From a virus, in IMG/VR virus record IMGVR_UViG_3300047558_000422, positions 1 to 30,379 of that record: DNA of 30,379 nt; one strand, given 5' to 3'. Below, in pieces: positions 23,186 through 29,922 of the stretch. Each line of letters begins with the position of its first letter. Position 1 is the stretch's first letter. A program made the position numbers and the translations under genes. The notes below the pieces were generated by a model. The model was given only the letters and a program-made list of their open reading frames with translations, made no database searches and was not told the origin of the DNA.

Positions 23186-23716
23186 CTCATCCGTGGAATG
23201 TTCAACGCCTTCCCACTTGTTACGCTCATTTGAAGTAAATTCTAAGATCCCATCCAGAATTGCTTCAGGCAGATCGCCCAACTCTTTAATCTGGTTTGTG
23301 GCTTTATCGACAATCAGACCGTACCGATCAAATAGTTCGGCAGATTTTTCGGCAAGAAACGATTTGGAAACGCGGCTATTCAACATCATCATCGATAGTG
23401 CAACTTTCTGATCCAAATCAGTGTATTGGCTATCGGCAAGCTGACCAAACCGATCGGCATACTTGAGAGCGTAGTAAGGATTACTATCGCTATCTTGTAC
23501 CGCTGCCAGTGCATCCCGTTCGCTAATCTTTTCAGCTTGGGAAATATACTGGGCCAACTCCATCAGCGGTTTGGCCATTTGAATCTGCTGACGGCTAGAC
23601 TTTTCGATCCAGCGCAATTCCGAGATCTTTAGAGAACCTTCCTTACGCAGTGGAAAACATCCCACCATTACGATCGCTTCTTCGCCAAACAAAACTGGGA
23701 CTTTTTTAGTTGTCAT
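23165..23716 (-). CDS. Tail assembly chaperone, proximal (gpG-like) ORF
   Basis: This 183-aa protein starts MTTKKVPVLFGEEAIVMVGC and is mostly helical with many charged residues (LKISELRWIEKSSRQQIQMA, KISERDALAAVQ). It ends in an acidic tail (EEPTLGE). Its place after the tail-tube-like gene and before a -1-frame partner fits the chaperone that coats the tape measure before tail polymerisation. It overlaps the 73-aa gene by 11 bases. There is no sequence signature strong enough to prove the family. Confidence 0.6.
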   Translation of the reverse strand: MTTKKVPVLFGEEAIVMVGCFPLRKEGSLKISELRWIEKSSRQQIQMAKPLMELAQYISQAEKISERDALAAVQDSDSNPYYALKYADRFGQLADSQYTDLDQKVALSMMMLNSRVSKSFLAEKSAELFDRYGLIVDKATNQIKELGDLPEAILDGILEFTSNERNKWEGVEHSTDEEPTLGE

Positions 23717-23927
23717 AATTGATCTTAAAATTTACTCCTGTAGCGTATCCCGTAACATTTTTGAGTGAGTCAGGTACCACTAGGCAGAACGTATGATTGT
23801 CATCACTGACTAGGACGCGGTCTGTCGGTTGTGCTTCTGCGTAGACAAAGCCCACATCTAAATGTTTACCTTTGTCTACGCAGTTAATCAGATAGATTGT
23901 GTTATCATCTGATTTAAGCAACAGCAT
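23706..23927 (-). CDS. Small protein between tail tube and chaperone genes
   Basis: This 73-aa protein (MLLLKSDDNTIYLINCVDKG...) has a beta-rich composition and no membrane segment. Its ATG overlaps the tail-tube stop (TAATG) and its end overlaps the next gene by 11 bases, so it is translated as part of the tail operon. It may be a small tail or completion protein; no family is recognised. Confidence 0.55.
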   Translation of the reverse strand: MLLLKSDDNTIYLINCVDKGKHLDVGFVYAEAQPTDRVLVSDDNHTFCLVVPDSLKNVTGYATGVNFKINYDN

Positions 23928-24661
23928 TAGTTAATTACAGCAGGGTAAGTAACAGGGGTAGCAGTTACGCCCGTGGTGAACCGACCAACAGCGCGGAAGC
24001 TGAAGTTATAACGCAAGATGTCATCGAGTTTATTGGATTCCTTGTACCCTTTAACAAATGCCCACCCCGACGTAAATTGACCATCAGGCAGTTGATAGTA
24101 GAAATACAATTCCTCGTCACTGGTGGCACAAGGCTTGATGATATTTCTAAAACAAGGATCGCCACGTCGGTAAATCCCGGTAAACGGCAAGTCACCGCCG
24201 ATCATCACTTTACGGGCATCGTCAAACAAACCGTTTTCAAAGCCTCGGGTCGAAACTTCGTTATCGGTAATGTTAAATTCTAGCGAGTCGCCGCCGAGAA
24301 CGTAAAACAGACCGTTAGTGGTAGCGACTTTAGTAGTAGTGATCGCAGCGGGAGCAGCGGCAATCTGGATGGCTGTATCGCCAACTTTAAGATCAGCGCT
24401 CAACTTAACCGTAACGGGTGTTGTTTCGTTAAAGGTGAGTGTATCACCTTCCTGAACCACAATATCCCCGGTGGCTAGAGGTCGGCGATAGTTCGCACCA
24501 AAAAAGGTAGTCGAAACCGCAGCGACAGGAATCGACGTTGCACCCGCTGTTACAGCAGCCGTGTTTGTTAGTGTGCCTGTTGGTAGGGTACGGTTACCGA
24601 TACCCCGCTGAACTCGAATAATTGATCCGGCTGTAAGCACGGTATCTACAGGTAATGGCAT
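23927..24661 (-). CDS. Major tail (tube) protein candidate
   Basis: This 244-aa protein begins MPLPVDTVLTAGSIIRVQRG. Residues ~30-105 form an inserted beta module with two similar halves (GATSIPVAAVSTTFFG, GDTAIQIAAAP). The rest has the balance of a tail-tube fold, with NEVSTRGFENGLFDDARKVM, RGDPCFRNIIKP and a closing YNFSFRAVGRFTTG. It directly follows the coat gene and precedes chaperone-like ORFs, matching the V-G-T order of lambda-like tails. A Shine-Dalgarno-like GAGG lies upstream, and an attenuator-like hairpin separates it from the coat gene. Tube function is inferred mostly from order and size. Confidence 0.65.
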   Translation of the reverse strand: MPLPVDTVLTAGSIIRVQRGIGNRTLPTGTLTNTAAVTAGATSIPVAAVSTTFFGANYRRPLATGDIVVQEGDTLTFNETTPVTVKLSADLKVGDTAIQIAAAPAAITTTKVATTNGLFYVLGGDSLEFNITDNEVSTRGFENGLFDDARKVMIGGDLPFTGIYRRGDPCFRNIIKPCATSDEELYFYYQLPDGQFTSGWAFVKGYKESNKLDDILRYNFSFRAVGRFTTGVTATPVTYPAVIN

Positions 24662-24691
24662 CTATAAGCCCTCATTAAAATTTCTATAAAA

Positions 24692-24743
24692 GGTCGATTT
24701 AATTAGTGCTAATATTCGTATTAGGGATCTAATTAAATCGACC
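24692..24743 (-). terminator. Attenuator/terminator hairpin between coat and tail-tube genes
   Basis: A perfect 15-bp stem (CTAATTAAATCGACC at 24729-24743 with GGTCGATTTAATTAG at 24692-24706) encloses a second hairpin CTAATA-ttcg-TATTAG. On the minus strand it is followed by TTTTATAGAAATTTT, so it would reduce transcription after the coat gene. Confidence 0.75.
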
Positions 24744-24765
24744 AACAGGAGCAAACTTGCTGGGG

Positions 24766-25962
24766 TTAACCAGCAAGCCGGACAGCCAACTCAGGACGCA
24801 CTGCACCAACGCCCCAAAGGACATCGAGACGGTAGGAAACCTGATTACCCTCGCCTGTGATTTTCAGCCGCAACGGTAAACCGCTCTTAGGATGAATCAT
24901 CGTTTGGCTGTAAGCTGCGGAGACTTGAGAGTTAATCGGATCTTCTTTGAACGGACGAACCACCAAAGCAAATGCGTCGCGGTGGAATACCAGGTTAGTA
25001 TCATGCGATGCGCGGAAAGTGACCGTAGAAGCAGCAGGCCATTGAACCTTCGGTGCGGGGCTAAACGCTACTGTCATTGAAGTACCAGACGCGGTTGCAT
25101 CAGCATTGACAACATAGGTTTGGGTGTCACCAGCAACGCTAAAAATATCACCCGCTTTAATCGTGTCACCAGAAGCAACACCGTTAAGGGTAATCGTGTT
25201 AACAGTACGGGGGTTGTGGCGTACCGGATCGCTAGCATCAGCAGTCACGGTGGACACAGGCAGCGATGCGGTTGTCAGCGAGGCAGGAGCGGTACCTTTG
25301 ACGTGACGCAGGGAATCAAGGTTTTGGTTCATGTACCAATCCAAGCCCAGTTTACGTCCGATCAAACCATCTTTAATGGTAATATCGGTGCCTGCTTGCA
25401 AATATTGCTGGAATGCTGGCAAGCTCAGTGCAGCGGCTTCCGCAACCGGATTCAGCAATGCGCGGATCTGACCATCCATCGGGCAGTTGTTACGCACCAA
25501 CGCAGTACGGGCCGCGATAACATCGTTAAGATTACCGTTACTCATTGGGGTTGTACCAGCCGTACCAGCGTAGTTATAGACGCTGCGGTACAGACCGAGA
25601 ACCGACAAATCAATATCACGGGCGAGACGATTAGCAGCAGCCTTGATACCGACTGGCATCACGCCTTCCATGATTTCGCCGCGTTCTTTATCGTTGATAC
25701 TAAAGCCCGCTTGCTTCCAGTTGTTCATTTTGATCGACACTGTATCCATTTGGATATCACCAAGCGTCTGATCAACTACAGCGGGGACAACGTCAATCGA
25801 GTTAATTTTCGGAGGGAGCGGGATGTCAATCGTGGTACCACGCTGAGCACCTTCTGCGGAATAGTCAGTGTTTACAAGACGAGACGTAATACAATTTGCT
25901 TCTAATTCCTGAAGACCCATCGCCAAAATCTTTGGGGCGATGTCCTGTAGCATGTTAGCCAT
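24766..25962 (-). CDS. Major capsid protein, P22 coat (gp5) family
   Basis: This 398-aa protein begins MANMLQDIAPKILAMGLQEL. Family features are an N-terminal arm (SAEGAQRGTTIDIPLPP), the segment FSINDKERGEIMEGVMPVGI followed by ANRLARDIDLSVLGLY, an inserted beta domain at ~250-310 (NTITLNGVASGDTIKAGDIF) and a closing YRLDVLWGVGAVRPELAVRL that matches P22 coat '...LWYGVNATRPEAIGV'. P22 coat is 430 aa. It assembles the icosahedral shell. This coat type is best known from podoviruses; here it precedes a siphovirus tail. No protease or scaffold gene is visible beside it. Confidence 0.85.
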   Translation of the reverse strand: MANMLQDIAPKILAMGLQELEANCITSRLVNTDYSAEGAQRGTTIDIPLPPKINSIDVVPAVVDQTLGDIQMDTVSIKMNNWKQAGFSINDKERGEIMEGVMPVGIKAAANRLARDIDLSVLGLYRSVYNYAGTAGTTPMSNGNLNDVIAARTALVRNNCPMDGQIRALLNPVAEAAALSLPAFQQYLQAGTDITIKDGLIGRKLGLDWYMNQNLDSLRHVKGTAPASLTTASLPVSTVTADASDPVRHNPRTVNTITLNGVASGDTIKAGDIFSVAGDTQTYVVNADATASGTSMTVAFSPAPKVQWPAASTVTFRASHDTNLVFHRDAFALVVRPFKEDPINSQVSAAYSQTMIHPKSGLPLRLKITGEGNQVSYRLDVLWGVGAVRPELAVRLAG

Positions 25963-26203
25963 ATTCGATTTAGGGTTTAACCCTTAAAATGTTTGGTTTA
26001 CGGATGTAGCGATTGTGTAAACCCGGCAGTTTAAGGCGTTCCCTTAATCGTTCGGTGAGGCGTTCCCTCGGTAATTTCTTTGCTACGTGATACGTTGATC
26101 ACACACTTATTTTAAGTGATGCTATCATTATAGCACTAAGGTACTACTTTGTCTACTGCTATTGTCATGTGATACTATTTGAGGTAAATCACGGGGTATA
26201 TCG
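25963..26203. promoter_or_regulatory. Divergent control region upstream of the coat gene
   Basis: This 241-bp gap serves the coat gene (minus) and the small plus-strand ORFs. It holds an inverted repeat GGTTTAC/GTAAACC (25995-26001 with 26017-26023), a direct repeat AGGCGTTCCCT at 26034 and 26058, a dyad GTGATACGTTGATCAC near 26086, and a minus-strand TATAAT inside TGCTATAATGATAGCA near 26125. The TATAAT would give a long coat leader of ~150 bases. The tail-type TAGT-N8-ACTA operator is absent. Confidence 0.5.
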
Positions 26204-26287
26204 ATGCGGAAGCTAATCGACTTTATTGGGGTTGTTGCTGGATTGTGTGTCCTGCTGTGGCATGTAGTTAACAATGAGGACGTATAG
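26204..26287 (+). CDS. 27-aa single-span membrane peptide
   Basis: ATG at 26204 opens MRKLIDFIGVVAGLCVLLWH and stops at 26287. It is almost entirely one membrane span (residues ~5-21) after a basic start. The stop lies three bases before the next ORF, whose ribosome-binding GAGGACG lies inside it, so the two may be coupled. Small hydrophobic phage peptides can act as lysis or membrane effectors; that is only a possibility here. Confidence 0.4.
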   Translation: MRKLIDFIGVVAGLCVLLWHVVNNEDV

Positions 26288-26290
26288 AGA

Positions 26291-26518
26291 ATGCTGAAAG
26301 AAAGAAATAATGCGGCGGCATTACTGACAGGAATTATCGATGCTACGGTGAATCACCATGTGACGATCGCGGTTGAACCTGCCCCCGATGGCTATAGCGT
26401 CACAATTTTGATGCTGGGGTATGAGCGCACTATAGACTGTCGCGATCTGAATAGTGCGATTGATGAAGCTAGCGCGTTCATTGCTGAGGTGATCGCTGCG
26501 GATGATGTGTTAATATAA
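26291..26518 (+). CDS. Small protein of unknown function
   Basis: This 75-aa protein starts MLKERNNAAALLTGIIDATV. It is a compact alpha/beta sequence (HHVTIAVEPAPDGYSVTILM then RTIDCRDLNSAIDEASAFIA), reminiscent of single-domain DUF proteins with a sheet and two helices. It is expressed on the plus strand opposite to the virion genes and ends before a hairpin (ACACTTAA/TTAAGTGT at 26525-26543). No function is assigned. Confidence 0.55.
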   Translation: MLKERNNAAALLTGIIDATVNHHVTIAVEPAPDGYSVTILMLGYERTIDCRDLNSAIDEASAFIAEVIAADDVLI

Positions 26519-26578
26519 CTGAGTACACTTAATATTTAAGTGTTTGGCATTCTCAGCTTATGTGAGTAAGCAAAAGTT

Positions 26579-26611
26579 ATCCCCCTCTACCAGTCGGTGA
26601 AGGGGGATTTT
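26579..26611. terminator. Terminator between convergent genes, downstream of cassette 2
   Basis: ATCCCCCTC pairs with GAAGGGGGAT and is followed by TTTTGTGT on the plus strand. The whole hairpin, loop included, matches that at 20696-20732, so both KilA/BRO-like cassettes have the same 3' boundary. Confidence 0.85.
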
Positions 26612-26634
26612 GTGTATATGATTGTAAAAACGTG

Positions 26635-27363
26635 TTAGTTGCTGTAGTTGCCCACTTCAATGTAGTTCGTTGTGACGATATGCTTAATCGCATCGGTGGG
26701 CTTCACATTCTCTTTAGCCATCATTCTAGCCGCACCCGATTGCACAATATTAACATGTCGCAATGCAACCTTACCGAAGCAGTCGCGTGTGAGAGCGCTA
26801 ACACCCACCTCTTCTCTGATGTCCTTAGATTTCTTGCCGAATAGCTGCATGTTCACACAGTCAAACGCATTTGAGTAGTATGTGTGCGGAGGTGCTGTAC
26901 ATTCTCTACCATCCATCCACACTTTGATCTGATTTGCCAACTCCCAGAACAACTCTTTTGACTCCGTTCGTCGCTGTAACCATAAAGCCCGATCCTCTGC
27001 GTCAAGTTGGATCCCAAATGCATCGCAGAATAATTGATGCAACCCGAGAGCAGACATATCCCTCAGTACCTCAATCGCCACCGCATTTCCTTTAATCGAA
27101 AGCTCAATCAAGATTCGCTGAAACTGGTCAATCGTTACCACGTTTACCGCTTTGGGGTGTAACGGTGTGGTCGCTTTGAGGAATTGGAAATCCCCACCCA
27201 TCATAGCTTTGATGTCTCTCGAAGCGTTATGATTGAGGATTTGAAAACTATCAGCAATCTGAGGGACAGCGACATAGAATTTGCTATCTGTTCCCAAAAG
27301 TCCTTCAATCTGAATACGTCCTAGATTGACAGAGGCGATTTGTGCTTTAATATTAGAAGCCAT
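26635..27363 (-). CDS. KilA-N/BRO-like phage protein, cassette 2
   Basis: The start at 27363 (MASNIKAQIASVNLGRIQIE) follows the AAGGA of the shared leader, giving 242 aa. Residues ~25-105 (FYVAVPQIADSFQILNHNAS, RDIKAMMGGDF, VVTIDQFQRILIELSIKGN) resemble the N-terminal domain of phage antirepressor or Bro-like proteins. The C-terminal part has WLQRRTESKELFWELANQIK and AFDCVNMQLFGKKSKDIREE, seen in ORF6N/KilAC-type tails. It shares only the first residues, leader and terminator with cassette 1; the bodies are not alike. Role as a regulator of phage or host genes is inferred. Confidence 0.65.
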   Translation of the reverse strand: MASNIKAQIASVNLGRIQIEGLLGTDSKFYVAVPQIADSFQILNHNASRDIKAMMGGDFQFLKATTPLHPKAVNVVTIDQFQRILIELSIKGNAVAIEVLRDMSALGLHQLFCDAFGIQLDAEDRALWLQRRTESKELFWELANQIKVWMDGRECTAPPHTYYSNAFDCVNMQLFGKKSKDIREEVGVSALTRDCFGKVALRHVNIVQSGAARMMAKENVKPTDAIKHIVTTNYIEVGNYSN

Positions 27364-27473
27364 TTGCTTAGTATCCTTAAGTAAGTAGGTCAGCGGCTGG
27401 TTATGCCAAAACATTTCCAGCCGTGAAACAATAGTAACATAGAATCCCCTCTGCCGACTGGTGAAGGGGATTC
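27349..27473 (-). promoter_or_regulatory. 125-bp duplicated leader, copy 2
   Basis: This block is identical to 21491-21615, with the same two hairpins and ribosome-binding site. Upstream similarity resumes after a short diverged patch (ATAACAACACAACTAAAAGA) and continues almost to element E5. The promoter-like pair here is TTTTCA and TATAAG. Confidence 0.8.
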
Positions 27474-27532
27474 GCTTTGTTGGCTTATAACAACACAACT
27501 AAAAGAATGAAAAGTAAATAGCAGTGTATCGT

Positions 27533-27651
27533 CTGAAAGCCTTGTAAACCAGGTGTTACGGTCTAGGCGTGCAGTCGTTTTGTATATAACGGTAGTTACT
27601 ATAGATCGACTGCACGCCTATCGTTAGATCCCTGGTTTACAGGACTTCCAG
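27533..27651. repeat. 118-bp-family palindromic element, copy E5
   Basis: The left arm CTGAAAGCCTTGTAAACCAG (27533 onward) pairs with CCTGGTTTACAGGACTTCCA. The inner stem is extended here: TAGGCGTGCAGTCG with CGACTGCACGCCTA. The core is TAACGGTAGTTA. Its right flank (CACGCCTATCGTTAGATCC) is the reverse complement of the left flank of E1, and its left flank is close to that of E3. Confidence 0.9.
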
Positions 27652-27714
27652 CGGATAAGTCACACCACAGCGTCACGTTGTTTGAGTAAACCCAAAGCGT
27701 TATCGTCTAAAAAC

Positions 27715-27735
27715 CCTGGTTTACAGGCGATTCAA
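27715..27735. repeat. Isolated third arm of palindromic element E5
   Basis: CCTGGTTTACAGG follows a ~63-bp spacer whose first part resembles the spacer after E1 (GATAAG...CACAGCG). It lies just before the -10-like TATACT (27757-27762) of the phosphoesterase gene. Confidence 0.75.
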
Positions 27736-27792
27736 GCAATAATCGTAAAACTGTACTATACTAGTGTTAACATTATTGGAGCGATAATCAGC

Positions 27793-29172
27793 ATGGATGA
27801 TCGGACGTGTTTGCGGTGTGGTGAGACTAAGCCTGTATCGGCCTACCAAGGGAATCGGCAAGTGTGTCGGACGTGTAGGAATAAGCAACAGGTAGAACGT
27901 CGTTGGCGACGTAAGGAACGACAATTAGAGACAGTAGAACCCACACCAGTCACCGTAAACCAGGGAGATAAGACTGAGTTCACGGTGACTGGCAATGACG
28001 CGGTGTTTGTCGCTCAGTCACAGTCGTCCATCAAAACTGTAAACCAGTTGCTAGAAGCCTACTCAGTTGATCTGAGTCAGTGGCAGATCGTTGATAGCCA
28101 GATCAAGACAGTCAGCGCTGATGATCGTCTGGTTTACAATGTGCGAGTTAATCTAAAGGCGCTAGAACTTAAGCCAGTCCGATTCGCTCCTATTCATCCG
28201 GTTCGATTGGCTTTCAGCCCCAGGTTTACAGGAATGTCAACACATCCGAAGTCAATAACGCAACAATACATATTTGCATCAGTAGAGAATGGACTAGATC
28301 GGCAAACAGTCAATTCTACTAGGATCGCTGTCGCCAATAACAACTCTCTAAAAACCTGTCTTGTTGTCCCTGATAGCCAAAACGGTTTTTATCGTAAACC
28401 AGACGGATCGCTAGACCCAATGCACGATCCACAATGTTGGGATCTAGTTCACCAACTAAATCGCCACATCAAACCTAATACAATTGTACTACTAGGAGAC
28501 ATGATTGATTTGGCGGAATGGTCGGACAAGTACACCTCGTCTCCTGATATGGCGTACACCACACAGGCGACGATCGATGATTTGGCACGCACGCTGGGTC
28601 AATTGCGGCGCGATAATCCTACGGCTCAGATTGTTTATATTGAGGGCAACCACGAAAAGCGGTTTCAACTGGCTATCCTCAATCACTTAAAAGCAGCTTA
28701 CGGGTTACGTAAAGCGGGGGACGTTGGATCTCACGATACGTTTAGCCTACCCTATCTTTTGGGGCTAGAGGAGTTAGGGATTGATTATCGCGGATCTTAT
28801 CCTGATGGCAGTTTTTACCTGAATGAAAAACTAGAGTTTGGTCATGGGACGATCGTACGTGGTGGCGGTGGGGAGACTGCTAAAGCTGTGCTAAAGGATA
28901 TGGATCACTCCTATTGTTACGGGCATATTCACCGCCATGAACTGCGGGCACATACTATCCACAAACGTGACGGAACTCAGGAAGTGCGCTATGCGTTTAG
29001 TCCCGGTACGATTGCGCGAATCGATGGCGCGGTTCCGGCTAACTCTAAGCGAAATGATTGGCAACAGGGTCTTTCTGTAGTAACATATAGCGATAAGCAG
29101 TTCGGTGTAGAAATGTTGGCGATTGACAATGGTGAACTGTTTTATCGTGGTCAATTATTTAGAGGCGTTTAG
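27793..29172 (+). CDS. Calcineurin-like metallophosphoesterase with N-terminal zinc ribbon
   Basis: The start at 27793 was chosen because GGAG lies 11 bases upstream and the protein then begins with a zinc ribbon (C6, C9, C25, C28), giving 459 aa. Residues ~45-180 are a variable linker. The phosphoesterase fold follows: VVPDSQ with D194 (PDxQ instead of DxH), LLGDMIDL with D236, EGNHEKR with N286-H287, an FGHG near 350 and YGHIHRHE with H378 and H380. All metal-binding motifs are present. Family members cut phosphodiester or phosphomonoester bonds; in phages they may act on DNA ends or nucleotides. The linker-coding DNA contains several GTAAACCAG arms, in different frames. It heads a four-gene plus-strand operon. 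Confidence 0.85.
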   Translation: MDDRTCLRCGETKPVSAYQGNRQVCRTCRNKQQVERRWRRKERQLETVEPTPVTVNQGDKTEFTVTGNDAVFVAQSQSSIKTVNQLLEAYSVDLSQWQIVDSQIKTVSADDRLVYNVRVNLKALELKPVRFAPIHPVRLAFSPRFTGMSTHPKSITQQYIFASVENGLDRQTVNSTRIAVANNNSLKTCLVVPDSQNGFYRKPDGSLDPMHDPQCWDLVHQLNRHIKPNTIVLLGDMIDLAEWSDKYTSSPDMAYTTQATIDDLARTLGQLRRDNPTAQIVYIEGNHEKRFQLAILNHLKAAYGLRKAGDVGSHDTFSLPYLLGLEELGIDYRGSYPDGSFYLNEKLEFGHGTIVRGGGGETAKAVLKDMDHSYCYGHIHRHELRAHTIHKRDGTQEVRYAFSPGTIARIDGAVPANSKRNDWQQGLSVVTYSDKQFGVEMLAIDNGELFYRGQLFRGV

Positions 29173-29176
29173 TCTA

Positions 29177-29416
29177 ATGTTCGCAGAAGCACTAAAACAG
29201 AACAAATTGATCAGCTATTACGAACCCTGGCCGGGAATTGATGTGGCGGGGAATTCTGTTGATTGCCATGTTGAGATTAGGATCAGCGCTCAGGATGCTA
29301 TTGCACGTGAACGATACTCGCGCATATTGGATGATGAACCAACCGCTTTAGCTATGTTTGATGAGACTCTATTGAGGGGAGTAATGATGTCGCATCATGC
29401 CAGATTTGTAGAGTGA
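29177..29416 (+). CDS. Small acidic protein of unknown function
   Basis: ATG at 29177, four bases after the phosphoesterase stop and 11 bases after AGAGG, gives 79 aa (MFAEALKQNKLISYYEPWPG...). A longer frame from 29123 overlaps the previous gene and lacks a ribosome-binding site. It is alpha/beta and acidic, ending MSHHARFVE, with no recognisable motif. Its stop overlaps the next gene's GTG start, which supports one operon. Confidence 0.55.
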   Translation: MFAEALKQNKLISYYEPWPGIDVAGNSVDCHVEIRISAQDAIARERYSRILDDEPTALAMFDETLLRGVMMSHHARFVE

Positions 29417-29922
29417 TTGCCGTGAGTAATCTAAAATACATCACTATCCCTTGGCCTATTTATCGCGGTGATAAGATTCTAGTGGATCATTTTACCGTGA
29501 TAGAAATAAACAGATGTTTCTGTGACGACAAAACAGGTAAACCTATACGGATTTTGCCAAACGGTCAGCTGAGAGATGGCTGTTATATTCATCCATGGAT
29601 TAAGATGCTTGTTCCCGAAGCACAGCGATCCGAGTGGTCGCAAGATATGATTTTAGATGGCGTTACTTTAATCGTATTAAAGCGTAACTATCATCTTATA
29701 TGGGCTGGTGAGATAAGCCCTGACTTTAATCACTACCCGTCTTATCCTGGCAACCAGGTATATCAAGATCTGTTGAGTTTTCGCAAACGTCACCCTAAGT
29801 ACGTATGCAATCTCCCAGAAGACTTACTACTCCATTGGTACTATGCCGAGGGTGACGGTAATAAACTAAGACTAGATAATCGTTTACGGCTTCGCAAAAT
29901 TAGGAAGACTCGATATGCCTAA
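29413..29922 (+). CDS. Unknown 169-aa phage protein
   Basis: GTG at 29413 overlaps the previous stop (GTGA). The protein is rich in Tyr, Trp and His (LVDHFTVIEINRCFCDDKTG, PSYPGNQVYQDLLSFRKRHP) and ends in a strongly basic tail (RLDNRLRLRKIRKTRYA), which could bind nucleic acid. No family is recognised. GTG at 29422 is an alternative start. It overlaps the following HTH gene by 8 bases. Confidence 0.55.
   Translation: MIAVSNLKYITIPWPIYRGDKILVDHFTVIEINRCFCDDKTGKPIRILPNGQLRDGCYIHPWIKMLVPEAQRSEWSQDMILDGVTLIVLKRNYHLIWAGEISPDFNHYPSYPGNQVYQDLLSFRKRHPKYVCNLPEDLLLHWYYAEGDGNKLRLDNRLRLRKIRKTRYA

Noticed and set aside
25120-25905. 261-aa plus-strand ORF opposite the coat gene
   Set aside because: Composition is that of an antisense frame and the coat protein assignment on the other strand is firm.
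27682-27792. 37-codon N-terminal extension of the phosphoesterase
   Set aside because: It runs through a palindrome arm and the promoter region; GGAG and the zinc-ribbon cysteines favour ATG 27793.
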